DNA from: Eutrophocola sp049446715 | GTDB taxonomy: Bacteria; Pseudomonadota; Gammaproteobacteria; Pseudomonadales; Pseudohongiellaceae | Reading direction: 5' to 3' | Length of the DNA stretch: 64,000 bases | Assembly (NCBI GenBank): GCA_049446715.1 | Contig: JBMTQX010000009.1 | Location: 1-64,000, forward strand | In this document: piece after piece, positions 15,199 to 23,842 of the stretch | Numbering within the stretch: the stretch's first letter is position 1 | Layout of the letters: each line of letters starts with the position of its first letter | Position numbers and translations under genes: made by a program | Notes under the pieces: model-generated | Database searches by the model: none | Told to the model about the DNA's origin: nothing | The model's input: only the letters and a program-made list of their open reading frames with translations

Positions 15199-16740
15199 AT
15201 GGCCGAGTCACCGTTCAGCGACAACAAGATTCCCGAATCCGCGCAGGGCCGCACCACGAGCCTGAAACTGCCCCCGCATTCCATCGATGCCGAACAGTCC
15301 GTGCTTGGAGCGCTGATGCTGGACAACAGCGCCTGGCATGATGTCGCCGACATCCTCATGCATGAGGATTTCTACCGCAAGGAACACAAGCTGATCTTCC
15401 AGGCCATGCAGCAGCAGGCCGCCGCCAGTGACCCCATCGACCTGGTGACCCTGAGCGAAGCCCTGGACAACGCCAGCAACCTGGATGCTGTGGGCGGCCT
15501 GGACTACCTCGGTGAGCTGGTGGAAAGCTCACCCAGCACCGCCAATATCCGTGCCTACGCCAACATCATTCGCGAGCGTGCCATCCAGCGTAAACTGATT
15601 ACCGCCGCCAACACGATTTCCGAACACGCCTTCAATCCCGACGGCCGCGACAGTGTCGAGCTGCTCGACCTCGCGGAGAAGCAGGTGTTCAACATTGCCG
15701 ATGAACGTCCCCGTGACGGCGGCCCGCGCATCGTCAGCCCAATCGTCGATGAAGCCCTCGACCGCATCGACAAGCTGTTTGAAGCCAAGGGCAGCATCAC
15801 CGGCCTGACCACCGGTTTTACCGACCTGGACAAGAAAACCTCCGGCCTGCAGAAATCCGACCTGGTCATCGTCGCCGGGCGCCCCTCGATGGGGAAAACC
15901 AGTTTTGCCATGAATCTGGTGGAAAATGCGCTGCTGGCCTCCAACAAGCCTGTGCTGGTGTTCAGCCTGGAAATGCCGGCAGACAGCCTGGTCATTCGTA
16001 TGCTGTCCTCGCTGGGCAAGATCGACCAGACCAAGATGCGCAACGGCCAGCTTGAAGAAGAGGACTGGCCCAAACTCACCAATGCCGTCAGCAAGATCAA
16101 GGACAAGCCGCTGTTCATCGATGACAATCCCGGCCTGAGCCCGATGGAAATGCGCTCACGCGCACGCCGTATCTGGCGCGAGCACGGCCACATCGGCATG
16201 ATCATGGTGGACTACCTGCAGCTCATGCAGATCAAGGGTTCGGCGGAAAGCCGCACTAACGAGATCTCCGAGATCTCGCGCTCCCTGAAACTCATGGCGC
16301 GTGAATTCGAATGTCCCGTGGTCGCCTTGTCGCAGCTCAACCGCTCCCTGGAGCAGCGCCCCAACAAGCGCCCGGTGATGTCTGACCTGCGCGAGTCCGG
16401 CGCCATCGAGCAGGACGCCGACGTCATCATGTTCGTCTACCGCGACGAGGTGTACAACGAGGACACCCAGGACAAGGGCGTGGCGGAAATCATCATCGGC
16501 AAACAGCGTAACGGTCCCATCGGTACAGAACGCCTGAGCTTCATCGGCAAGTACACCCGCTTTGAAAACTTCATGCCGGTCAACGAAGACTTTCATGGCG
16601 GCTTCAGCAACAACTATTACGGCCAGGCCGGCTCGGCGCCCTCCAGCAGCGCGCCACCGCCCACCCCCGGCATTACCCCGGACTTCGGTCCCGATGCCTT
16701 CAACAACGACTTCGATGACGACGATGCCTTTGATGATTAG
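15199..16740 (+). CDS. dnaB: Replicative DNA helicase DnaB
   Basis: 513 residues, somewhat longer than E. coli DnaB (471). The hexameric 5'-3' helicase unwinds DNA at the fork and binds primase. The N-terminal domain starts LPPHSIDAEQSVLGALMLD. The RecA-type ATPase has Walker A GRPSMGKTS, Walker B-like IMVDYLQLM and CPVVALSQLNRSLEQR. No intein is present. The tail is Pro/Ser- then Asp-rich, ending in an acidic cluster. alr follows in the same direction, an order common in gammaproteobacteria. Confidence 0.97.
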   Translation: MAESPFSDNKIPESAQGRTTSLKLPPHSIDAEQSVLGALMLDNSAWHDVADILMHEDFYRKEHKLIFQAMQQQAAASDPIDLVTLSEALDNASNLDAVGGLDYLGELVESSPSTANIRAYANIIRERAIQRKLITAANTISEHAFNPDGRDSVELLDLAEKQVFNIADERPRDGGPRIVSPIVDEALDRIDKLFEAKGSITGLTTGFTDLDKKTSGLQKSDLVIVAGRPSMGKTSFAMNLVENALLASNKPVLVFSLEMPADSLVIRMLSSLGKIDQTKMRNGQLEEEDWPKLTNAVSKIKDKPLFIDDNPGLSPMEMRSRARRIWREHGHIGMIMVDYLQLMQIKGSAESRTNEISEISRSLKLMAREFECPVVALSQLNRSLEQRPNKRPVMSDLRESGAIEQDADVIMFVYRDEVYNEDTQDKGVAEIIIGKQRNGPIGTERLSFIGKYTRFENFMPVNEDFHGGFSNNYYGQAGSAPSSSAPPPTPGITPDFGPDAFNNDFDDDDAFDD

Positions 16741-16785
16741 GCTTTTGCCCGTCATGCCGCACGCACGCCGCTGACAGGATTGCTC

Positions 16786-17898
16786 ATGGTTCATCGCGTC
16801 CAGGCCACCATCGACCTCCAGGCTCTGCGCCACAATTTTGCTGTCGCACGAAAACACGCGCGTGCCAGACACGTGGCGGCCATCATCAAGGCCAATGCCT
16901 ACGGTCATGGCATGACCGAAGTTGCCCAGGCACTGACGGATGCTGACCTGTTCGGAGTGACCGATGTGCTGGAGGCGCTCGCCCTGGATACCGTCGGCAC
17001 CGGCAAACCCGTGCTGATTCTGCAGGGCATGATGAAGGCCGATGACATAGCCGCCGTGGCCGAGCACAACTTCCAGCTGGTGGTGCATACGCCTGATCAG
17101 CTGCGAATCCTGGAAGACACCCTGGGCAAAATGACCCTGAAAGCGCCGCTGACCCTGTGGCTGAAAATGGATTCCGGCATGGGCCGCCTGGGTATCGACC
17201 CCGCCACCTACGCCACCACCTGGCGCGCCCTGAAAGGCCGGCCCTGGGTGAAAGACGTCATCATGATGACCCACCTGGCCAATTCCAGCCTGCCCGCTTC
17301 ACCGCTCAACCAGCAGCAGATAAAAGCCTTTCGCGTGGTTGAGGAACAGTTATCTGCCGAACACCCCGTGACCAGCATTCCTTGTTCGTCAGGGCTGCTG
17401 ACCTCACTGGACACTCAGTGCGAGTGGGCGCGTCCGGGCATCATGCTGTATGGCTCCTCACCCTTTGCCTGGTCCGAAGCAAGCCTGCGCCGGGAGGCCT
17501 TTGACCTGAAAGCCGTGATGACCCTGGAAGCCCGCATCATTGCCGTGAAACAGCTCAAGGCCGGTGACAATATCGGTTACTGCTCACAGTTCATCTGTCC
17601 GCGGGACATGCGCGCCGGCATCGTCAGCATCGGTTATGCCGATGGCTATCCGAGCAATGCGCCCAATGAGACGCCGGTCATGGTTGACGGCAAACGCACC
17701 TGCACGGTGGGACGGGTGTCGATGGACATGCTGGCCGTGGATTTGTCCGAGATCCCCGAGGCCCGGGAAGGGGGTGTTGCCACCCTGTGGGGAGAAGCTC
17801 TGTCCCTGGATGAAGTGGCGGCAAAAACCGGCATTCTGTCCTATAACCTGACCTGCAGCATCGCGCGTCGGGTAGAGTTCAGTTATATCAACGGATAA
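16786..17898 (+). CDS. alr: Alanine racemase
   Basis: 370 residues; a PLP enzyme interconverting L- and D-alanine for peptidoglycan. The PLP lysine lies in AIIKANAYGHG, the catalytic tyrosine in IGYADGYPSN, and GRVSMDMLAVDLS is a family motif. ATG 16786 is preferred over the in-frame TTG six bases upstream because AGGA (16776-16779) is correctly placed before it. A REP pair follows the stop. Confidence 0.96.
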   Translation: MVHRVQATIDLQALRHNFAVARKHARARHVAAIIKANAYGHGMTEVAQALTDADLFGVTDVLEALALDTVGTGKPVLILQGMMKADDIAAVAEHNFQLVVHTPDQLRILEDTLGKMTLKAPLTLWLKMDSGMGRLGIDPATYATTWRALKGRPWVKDVIMMTHLANSSLPASPLNQQQIKAFRVVEEQLSAEHPVTSIPCSSGLLTSLDTQCEWARPGIMLYGSSPFAWSEASLRREAFDLKAVMTLEARIIAVKQLKAGDNIGYCSQFICPRDMRAGIVSIGYADGYPSNAPNETPVMVDGKRTCTVGRVSMDMLAVDLSEIPEAREGGVATLWGEALSLDEVAAKTGILSYNLTCSIARRVEFSYING

Positions 17899-17901
17899 GT
17901 G

Positions 17902-18015
17902 GTAGGTCGGCATAGCCGCAACGCGGCGTTTGCCGACATCATCGCCAATCAGAATACATAACATGTCGGCAAACGGCCTGCGGCCTTATAGGCCCCAGAG
18001 GGTAATGCCGACCTA
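17902..18015. repeat. REP pair, family 1
   Basis: GTAGGTCGGCATAGCCGCAA opens the plus unit and TTTGCCGAC closes it by 17938. The facing unit runs from ATGTCGGCAAACGGCC at 17963 to ATGCCGACCTAA at 18016, so its head tetranucleotide reads TTAG. It sits between alr and radA. Confidence 0.8.
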
Positions 18016-18068
18016 AGACATTTTGAAAGACAACTAACGCGGAAGCACCGCGATATTTTCGATCTCCT

Positions 18069-19451
18069 ATGGCCAAACAAAAATCCGCCTACGTGTGCAG
18101 TGACTGCGGCGCCGAATATACCAAATGGCAGGGCCAGTGCATGGCCTGCAGCGAATGGAATACACTGACCCGCGTCATGCTGGGGCCGGCTACCACACCG
18201 TCGGCACCGAAAAACTTCCGCCGCCAGGGCATTACCGGTGATGCCGGTGGTCCCGGCGCCAGTGTACAGACACTTGGCAGCATCGACCTGGAAGAACAGC
18301 CGCGCTTTTCCTCCACGCTGGGCGAATTCGATCGCGTGCTCGGCGGCGGTCTGGTACCCGGTTCTGCCATCCTAATCGGCGGCAATCCCGGCGCCGGCAA
18401 GAGCACACTGCTGCTGCAGGTGATGTGCCATCTGTCCCAGACCATGGAAGCGCTGTACGTCACCGGCGAGGAAAGCCTGCAGCAGGTCGGCATGCGCGCC
18501 AGGCGCTTGGGCCTGCCCGTGAACAATCTGAAGATGCTGGCCGAAACCAACATCGAGGAAATCACCCGGGTGGCCGAAGAGTGCCGTCCGAAAGTCATCG
18601 TGGTGGATTCCATCCAGGTCATGCATTCGGCGGATGTCACTTCCGCGCCCGGCAGTGTCAGCCAGGTGCGCGAATGCGCTGCCTACCTGATCCAATATGC
18701 CAAGCAGACCGGCACCGCCCTGTTCCTGGTGGGCCATGTCACCAAGGACGGCAACCTGGCCGGTCCGAAAGTGCTCGAACACATGATCGACTGCTTCATG
18801 ATGCTCGACGGCGATGGCGATAGCCGCTACCGCACCCTGCGCGGGCAGAAAAACCGTTTTGGTGCCGTCAATGAACTCGGCGTGTTTGCCATGACCGGCA
18901 CCGGCATGAAGGAAGTGAAAAATCCCTCGGCGATTTTCCTGGCTCGGGAAGAGGAAATTTCGCCGGGCAGCGTGGTGGTGGTGCTGTGGGAAGGCACGCG
19001 CCCGCTGCTGGTGGAAATCCAGGCGCTGGTGGATGCCAGCCAGTACGGCAACCCGCGCCGCGTTTCGGTCGGGCTCGACAACAACCGCGTCGCCATGCTG
19101 CTGGCGGTATTGCATCGTCACGGCGGCATGTTCATGGCTGACCAGGATGTGTTCGTCAACGTGGTCGGCGGCGTACGCGTGGCGGAAACCAGTGCCGACC
19201 TGGCGCTGATCCTGGCCATCGTGTCCAGCTTCAAGGACCAGGTACTGCCGCGCGAACTCGTGGTCTTTGGTGAAGTCGGCCTGGCCGGTGAAATCCGTCC
19301 CGTGCCCAGCGGCCAGGAACGGCTCAGCGAAGCCGCCAAGCATGGCTTCACCCGTGCCATCGTGCCCAAGGCCAATGCGCCGAAAAAGAAAATCGACGGT
19401 ATGAACGTCATTGCCGTCAGCAAACTCAGTGAAGCCCTCGATGCGCTATGA
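18069..19451 (+). CDS. radA: DNA repair protein RadA
   Basis: 460 residues, full length. RadA is a RecA-like ATPase that helps branch migration and processing of recombination intermediates. A four-Cys zinc finger opens the protein (CSDCG ... CMACSEW), then Walker A GGNPGAGKST, the RadA motif KNRFGAVNELG, and a C-terminal Lon-protease-like domain (RVAETSADLALILAI, GEVGLAGEIRPV). It follows alr across a REP pair. Confidence 0.97.
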   Translation: MAKQKSAYVCSDCGAEYTKWQGQCMACSEWNTLTRVMLGPATTPSAPKNFRRQGITGDAGGPGASVQTLGSIDLEEQPRFSSTLGEFDRVLGGGLVPGSAILIGGNPGAGKSTLLLQVMCHLSQTMEALYVTGEESLQQVGMRARRLGLPVNNLKMLAETNIEEITRVAEECRPKVIVVDSIQVMHSADVTSAPGSVSQVRECAAYLIQYAKQTGTALFLVGHVTKDGNLAGPKVLEHMIDCFMMLDGDGDSRYRTLRGQKNRFGAVNELGVFAMTGTGMKEVKNPSAIFLAREEEISPGSVVVVLWEGTRPLLVEIQALVDASQYGNPRRVSVGLDNNRVAMLLAVLHRHGGMFMADQDVFVNVVGGVRVAETSADLALILAIVSSFKDQVLPRELVVFGEVGLAGEIRPVPSGQERLSEAAKHGFTRAIVPKANAPKKKIDGMNVIAVSKLSEALDAL

Positions 19452-19553
19452 ACTACGTGACACTTATCCGGGGAATTTTCTGCGACTCGTGCGGAAGATT
19501 TTCCGCTCAGACTCTGTCACCCTGCGTTCACAAATTTTGGTGAAGGAGCACGC

Positions 19554-20984
19554 ATGAAAGTATTGATCAGCCTGGCCACCGTGGTGGTCATCGGTGCCGG
19601 CACTGCCAGCCCCATTCTCATTGGCAAGAATGTGGAAGAGACCCTACGCGCCAACGTGGAGCGCATTGATGCCAATCCGTTTTACCGCGCATCGGTCGAA
19701 AGCTACGAATCCCGCTACCGCGATGCCAGTGCCGTGATCAGTATCGGCCTTGACACGGCAGCCATTACGGCTGACATGACGCCGGAGGAACGTGCGGCGA
19801 TCCTGCCAATGCTGGCGGCACTGGAAGACGGCATTCCGTTTACCCTGGATATCCAGCATGGACCGCTGCTGGATTCGCCGACGCGCAGCACCGGTCTTGT
19901 CCATGTCCGAATCGGCATTGATGGCGGCATCGACCTGCCACCCATGCTGGCAACCGCCCTAACCCATGCCGCTGCCACCGATGCCAGCCTGAGCTTTGGC
20001 TTCAACGGGGACGGTGAGCTCCTGTTCAATGCCCCGTCCTTCGAGGCCGAGGAAGACGGTGAGCGCCTATCATTGGGCGGCATGCAGTTACTGGTCAACC
20101 TGGGCAGTTGGGGGCGGGTCTATGACGCCAGGGGCAGTATTGGCAATACCGTGCTGTTCGACGACAACACCGGCAACAGCATGGCCCTGTCACCCACGAC
20201 CCTGGCCATGCAGGGCGATATGCGCAACGGCTTTGTCGGCGGTACCGGGGATTTCGAGTTCGATGTCACCGGCATCGAGATCGTGACACCGGAAGATACG
20301 GTGAATGTAGAACACCTCACCATGAACACCTCCATCACCTCGCCCTCGGATGAGCGCATCGATGTGGTCTACCAGTTCGGCATCGCGCGCATGACCAGCG
20401 AGGAATTGCGCGCCCCACTGGAAGACCTGGCCTTCCATTTTTCCATTCGCGACATGGACAAGGCGGCGCTGCAGGCGCTGGCTGACCTCTATGTGAGTCC
20501 CAACTTTTTTACCCAGGATCCGCAAGTGATGCAGCAGGCACTGCAGGCTGCCATGGCCAACACCTACGGCAACGCCGAGTTTCGTCTCGACAGCTTGGCC
20601 TTCACTTACGGTGATGGTGTCTTCCTGAACATGTCCGGTACCCTGCGCATCGATGACAGCCTGTTCAGCAACCCGGCCGCCCTGCAGAATCCGTTTGCCA
20701 TGATGGGCGCTGTCGACCTAGATCTCGACCTGGCGTTTTCCCAGGGCATGGCTGACATTGCCTACGAGCAATTCCTGCGCAACCAGCTCGACGCCAATGA
20801 CATGAGCGCGCAGGACCTCGACCAGATCATCATGCTGCAGCGCCCGCAACTGGGCATCATGCTGGGCCAGCTGGTCCAGGCCGGTACACTGATCGCCAAG
20901 CAGGAAGGCTATGAGATCGCCGTTTCCCTGAATGACGGCAACCTGCTGATCAACGGTGCGCCCGGCAACCTTCCTTTCTTCTGA
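19554..20984 (+). CDS. DUF945 (YdgA-like) family protein
   Basis: 476 residues. An N-terminal hydrophobic segment (residues 3-22) would anchor or export it; the rest is a long beta-rich region typical of DUF945. The hallmarks are VEETLRANVERIDANPFYRASVESYESRYRDA near the start (the last part is quoted from a contiguous region) and repeated Asp/Leu-rich strands later. The family is periplasmic and of unknown function; E. coli YdgA is a member. The DnaT-domain gene starts 17 bases downstream, so they may share a transcript. Confidence 0.7.
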   Translation: MKVLISLATVVVIGAGTASPILIGKNVEETLRANVERIDANPFYRASVESYESRYRDASAVISIGLDTAAITADMTPEERAAILPMLAALEDGIPFTLDIQHGPLLDSPTRSTGLVHVRIGIDGGIDLPPMLATALTHAAATDASLSFGFNGDGELLFNAPSFEAEEDGERLSLGGMQLLVNLGSWGRVYDARGSIGNTVLFDDNTGNSMALSPTTLAMQGDMRNGFVGGTGDFEFDVTGIEIVTPEDTVNVEHLTMNTSITSPSDERIDVVYQFGIARMTSEELRAPLEDLAFHFSIRDMDKAALQALADLYVSPNFFTQDPQVMQQALQAAMANTYGNAEFRLDSLAFTYGDGVFLNMSGTLRIDDSLFSNPAALQNPFAMMGAVDLDLDLAFSQGMADIAYEQFLRNQLDANDMSAQDLDQIIMLQRPQLGIMLGQLVQAGTLIAKQEGYEIAVSLNDGNLLINGAPGNLPFF

Positions 20985-21001
20985 GACCTGTTCACATCAC
21001 C

Positions 21002-22063
21002 ATGTCAAACCCGCTAATTCCCGAACGCCCGCTGCTGATATCGCCGACCCTGGCCGCCACCATTGGCCTGGAAGAGGCGGTCATGCTGCATGTCCTGAGC
21101 GAGCTGATGCTGCGCCAGCCGGGCAACGGCGACTGGCTGGAGATCAGCGACAAGGCCCTGGGTGAAGCACTGCCCTTCTGGGAAGCCGGCGACATCGGCC
21201 ATATTCGCCAGAACCTGCTGGAAAAAGGCCTGATTCATATCGATACCGCTGGCTGTGCCCCGGGAGTCATGCGCCTGGCGATCCAGCAGGCCGGCAACAG
21301 CAAACCGGCTCAGCTGCAGCCGCGTGCTCCGGCACAGGCTGCTGCACCGGCCGCTCGCCCCAGCCCGAGCGGCCGGGCTACCATGATACCGGCAGATTGG
21401 CAGCCCAGCGCCGATCTGTATGAGCTGTGCCGCAAGCGCAATATCCCGCGTGATTTCATCGACGAACATGTGCGCCTGTTTGTCATCAGCCAGCAGGAGC
21501 GCGGCCGCACCCAGTACTCCTGGCACAATGTCTTCTACAAGTACATCGTGCAGGAATGGGAAAAGAGTCGCAGCCACCGCGGGCTGAAGGAACTGGAAGC
21601 CAATATGTCCGCGGACTGGCAGCCCAGCGAGGATGCCTTCAGCATTCTTGAACACGCCGGCATCAATCATTCCTTCATTGAGGATGCCGTACCCGAGTTC
21701 GTCCTTTACTGGCGCGAGACCGGCCTGAAAACCAGCACCTGGAACACCAAGTTCATAGCCCATGTGCGGCGCCAGTGGGCCAAGTTCGAAGCCGCGCTGG
21801 AGCATGACACCGCCCCCCGGCTGTTGCCGGAAGACTACCAGCCCAGTGATGAAGTGTATGACGTGCTGGAGCTGGCCAACATCGACCTGAAGTTTGCCCA
21901 GGAGCTGATTCTGGAATTCGTGCTCTACTGGCGCGAAAGAAAAGAAGTGTCAGCGTCTTGGCACACGAAGTTTCTGCAGCATGTGAAGTACCGCTGGTCC
22001 CACCGCCAGGCAGAGAAAGGTGACTTTATAGACAAAGTCACCGACCGCTCCTGGGCCAGTTAA
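21002..22063 (+). CDS. Protein with three tandem DnaT-like domains
   Basis: 353 residues. The N-terminal ~95 residues (LIPERPLLISPTLAATIGLE, EAVMLHVLSELMLRQ) look like a winged-helix replication-initiation fold. After a Pro/Ala linker, three similar ~60-residue units follow at about 131-188, 204-262 and 278-338. Each begins DWQPS or DYQPS and carries an aromatic pattern around F/VLYWRE ... W-H/N-x-K/V-F. This matches the DnaT DNA-binding domain, which helps load DnaB during replication restart; E. coli DnaT has one. The family is clear from the repeats, but function in restart here is inference. Confidence 0.75.
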   Translation: MSNPLIPERPLLISPTLAATIGLEEAVMLHVLSELMLRQPGNGDWLEISDKALGEALPFWEAGDIGHIRQNLLEKGLIHIDTAGCAPGVMRLAIQQAGNSKPAQLQPRAPAQAAAPAARPSPSGRATMIPADWQPSADLYELCRKRNIPRDFIDEHVRLFVISQQERGRTQYSWHNVFYKYIVQEWEKSRSHRGLKELEANMSADWQPSEDAFSILEHAGINHSFIEDAVPEFVLYWRETGLKTSTWNTKFIAHVRRQWAKFEAALEHDTAPRLLPEDYQPSDEVYDVLELANIDLKFAQELILEFVLYWRERKEVSASWHTKFLQHVKYRWSHRQAEKGDFIDKVTDRSWAS

Positions 22064-22246
22064 CTTTTTGATGTAAGCACAATCGCAGTTGCTACTGCGC
22101 TCGGCTACTCGGCGTTAAAAAGGTGCTCAGTCAGTCACGGATGATTCATACGCTCCTGCCTTGCGCGCATCTTGCCTTGATTAGCCTTCGCTCGTGACGC
22201 TGCCAAAATTTGAACTTTTCTGGGCGCCCTGCGGACCTTATCCGGC

Positions 22247-22727
22247 CTACAAGCTCAGCTCGCTGAGGCCAGGATGGTCAGCCGGACTCGGTCCGTCCGG
22301 CCAGTGAAACAGGCGCTCGTTTTCCTGGATCGGCAGATCATTGGTGGAGGCCCGGCGCACGGCCATGTCGCTGTGGGCATCGAATTCCCAGTTTTCGTCA
22401 CAGTAGGAACGCAACCCGTTAGCGTTGGCATCGCGCCATTCGAAGGCGAAGCGTACCGCGATACGGTTGTTGGTGAACGCCCACAGTTTCTTGATCAGGC
22501 GGTAGTCCAGTTCCGAGGCCCATTTGCGTTTGAGAAAGGCGCGGATGGCCTCGCGCCCATTGAAGAACTCAAGGCGGTTGCGCCACTGACTGTCCGGCTT
22601 AGAGGCCAGCGAGGCCTTTTGCGGGTTACGGTTATTCCAGGCGTCTTCGGCGGCACGCACTTTTTGGGCTGCGGATTCAGCGTCAAAAAAAAAGGGGGGG
22701 GAGTAACGGGGGACGGGGTTCGGTCAT
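22247..22727 (-). pseudogene. DUF1348 / NTF2-like (SnoaL fold) protein, frameshifted
   Basis: From ATG 22727 the frame reads MTEPRPPLLPP and runs to a stop at a homopolymer. The rest (RAAEDAWNNRNP, KWASELDYRLIKKLWAFTNN, NDLPIQENERLFHWPDG) is in another frame and matches the DUF1348 family closely. The junction is a run of nine A and eight G on the plus strand (22685-22701); one base fewer would restore the full ~158-residue protein. Either a recent frameshift or a sequencing error. The stop codon lies inside a GTAGGCCGG palindrome-like sequence. Confidence 0.75.
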
Positions 22728-22748
22728 GGCGGTTCCTGCTTTTTGTTC

Positions 22749-22884
22749 GTATGCGGCTGAAGCCGCTTCTACGTTTTTCGGCTGGTATAGGCTGTTTTTT
22801 CCTGGTGCTCGAAGACTCAATTCGCGACTGAAGTCGCTCCTACAGAGTCTGAATCCAGGCTGTAGCCGCGTCTTCAGCCGCGCA
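22749..22884. repeat. Cluster of three family-2 REP-like palindromes
   Basis: On the minus strand GTAGAAGCGGCTTCAGCCGC (22772-22753) and GTAGGAGCGACTTCAGTCGCG (split at the turn; 22843-22823); on the plus strand GTAGCCGCGTCTTCAGCCGCG from 22862. Each is GTAG followed by a short hairpin with TTCAG in the loop. They differ in sequence from the GTCGGCA family but share the GTAG head. Together with the next element they occupy the left half of the 480-base gap before the spermidine-synthase-like genes. Confidence 0.7.
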
Positions 22885-22910
22885 CAATTAATACCAGATT
22901 GTATTCCATT

Positions 22911-22966
22911 GTAGTTCGGCATGACCCCCCAGGACATAAAAGGCCGCAGGCCGTTTGCCGACCTAC
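22911..22966. repeat. REP, family 1, rearranged copy
   Basis: The left end reads GTAGTTCGGCATGA on the plus strand and the right end, read on the minus strand, GTAGGTCGGCAAACGGCC. The outer halves of two facing units appear fused. Confidence 0.6.
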
Positions 22967-22974
22967 CAGCCTTT

Positions 22975-23094
22975 TTACTTCCGGGTCACTTCAAGCACGA
23001 TAAAACGGTTAAAAAATTCCTGGTTGGGGTGGTTGTTGTCATTGCGTTCCGGGCTGCGTATGTAAAAATCGATTTGCAGCGTGGCCGGATTCAC
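22975..23094 (-). CDS. Possible 39-residue protein or C-terminal gene remnant
   Basis: From GTG 23094 the frame reads MNPATLQIDFYIRSPERN and ends FFNRFIVLEVTRK at a TAA. The amino-acid pattern looks coding-like and the frame is open slightly further upstream. I do not recognise a family. It overlaps the stop of an upstream short hydrophobic frame by GTGA. It may be two small genes or one decayed gene. Confidence 0.3.
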   Translation of the reverse strand: MNPATLQIDFYIRSPERNDNNHPNQEFFNRFIVLEVTRK

Positions 23095-23180
23095 GGCTCC
23101 GGCCTCTCCGGTTTCAAAACAGAAAATAACGCATAGATCTCAAGCGCAATAGCCGCAATGAAAGCCATTACGGCCAGCAC
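23091..23180 (-). CDS. Possible 29-residue single-pass membrane peptide
   Basis: From GTG 23180 the frame reads VLAVMAFIAAIALEIYALF, then SVLKPERPEP and stop: a 19-residue hydrophobic helix with a basic tail. It is divergent from the spermidine-synthase-like pair and overlaps the next frame by GTGA. No family is recognised. No clear ribosome-binding site is seen. Confidence 0.25.
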   Translation of the reverse strand: MLAVMAFIAAIALEIYALFSVLKPERPEP

Positions 23181-23209
23181 GATAGTTTAGGTATACTGCG
23201 GCGCTTCTT

Positions 23210-23842
23210 ATGAATATAAAAATCAACACAACCTTCCAAACAACGCTGGTCATGGTGCTGGCTTTTATCGCCGGCTTCATCATCATGGCGATCGAGTTGC
23301 TGGGCGGCCGAATTCTGGCGCCCTACTTCGGCAGTTCCATCTATGTCTGGGGCAGCATCATCACCGTCTTCATGCTGTCGCTGTCCATCGGCTACCTGAT
23401 GGGCGGCAAGTTGTCGCTCCTGAATCCCAACCTGAAAATCTATGGCGGCTTTTTCGCCGGTGCGGCCCTGCTGCTCCTGCCGCTGATTCTCTGGAGCAAT
23501 GAATTGATGGAATTCCTGTTCCTGCAGATCGAGGACCCGCGTTACGGCTCGCTGGTGGTGTCCATGATGCTGTTCTTCCTGCCCACCGCGGTGATGGGCA
23601 TGATTGCGCCCTATTCCGTGCGGCTGATGGTGCAGTCCACCCATGGCAGCGGGCATGTTGCCGGTAAACTCTATTTTGTGTCGACACTGGGCAGTGCCCT
23701 GGGCACGCTGGCGACCTCGTTTTACCTGGTGCTGTGGTTCACGGTGAACCAGATTCTTTTCACCATGGTCGCCACCCTGCTGTGCGCTGGCATAGCTGCT
23801 ATCATGGCCGGCGTAAAATCCGCAGACGCAGACGCTTCATGA
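23210..23842 (+). CDS. Membrane protein, N-terminal half of spermidine-synthase-like fused proteins
   Basis: 210 residues with about six hydrophobic helices (residues 13-35, 45-68, 78-97, 120-140, 160-180, 183-203). The motif MAIELLGGRILAPYFGSSIYVWG is typical of the membrane half of proteins in which a transporter-like domain is fused to a spermidine-synthase domain. Here the membrane half is a separate gene whose TGA overlaps the ATG of the next gene (ATGA at 23839-23842), so the two are translationally coupled and probably form one complex. A -10-like TATACT lies at 23192-23197. The substrate is unknown. Confidence 0.75.
   Translation: MNIKINTTFQTTLVMVLAFIAGFIIMAIELLGGRILAPYFGSSIYVWGSIITVFMLSLSIGYLMGGKLSLLNPNLKIYGGFFAGAALLLLPLILWSNELMEFLFLQIEDPRYGSLVVSMMLFFLPTAVMGMIAPYSVRLMVQSTHGSGHVAGKLYFVSTLGSALGTLATSFYLVLWFTVNQILFTMVATLLCAGIAAIMAGVKSADADAS

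Noticed and set aside
15199..16740. Intein in dnaB
   Set aside because: The helicase motifs are continuous and the length excess is a C-terminal tail, not an insertion.
18425..18823. Frames inside radA, dnaB and waaG in other registers
   Set aside because: High-arginine, high-proline translations typical of out-of-frame reading of G+C-rich genes.
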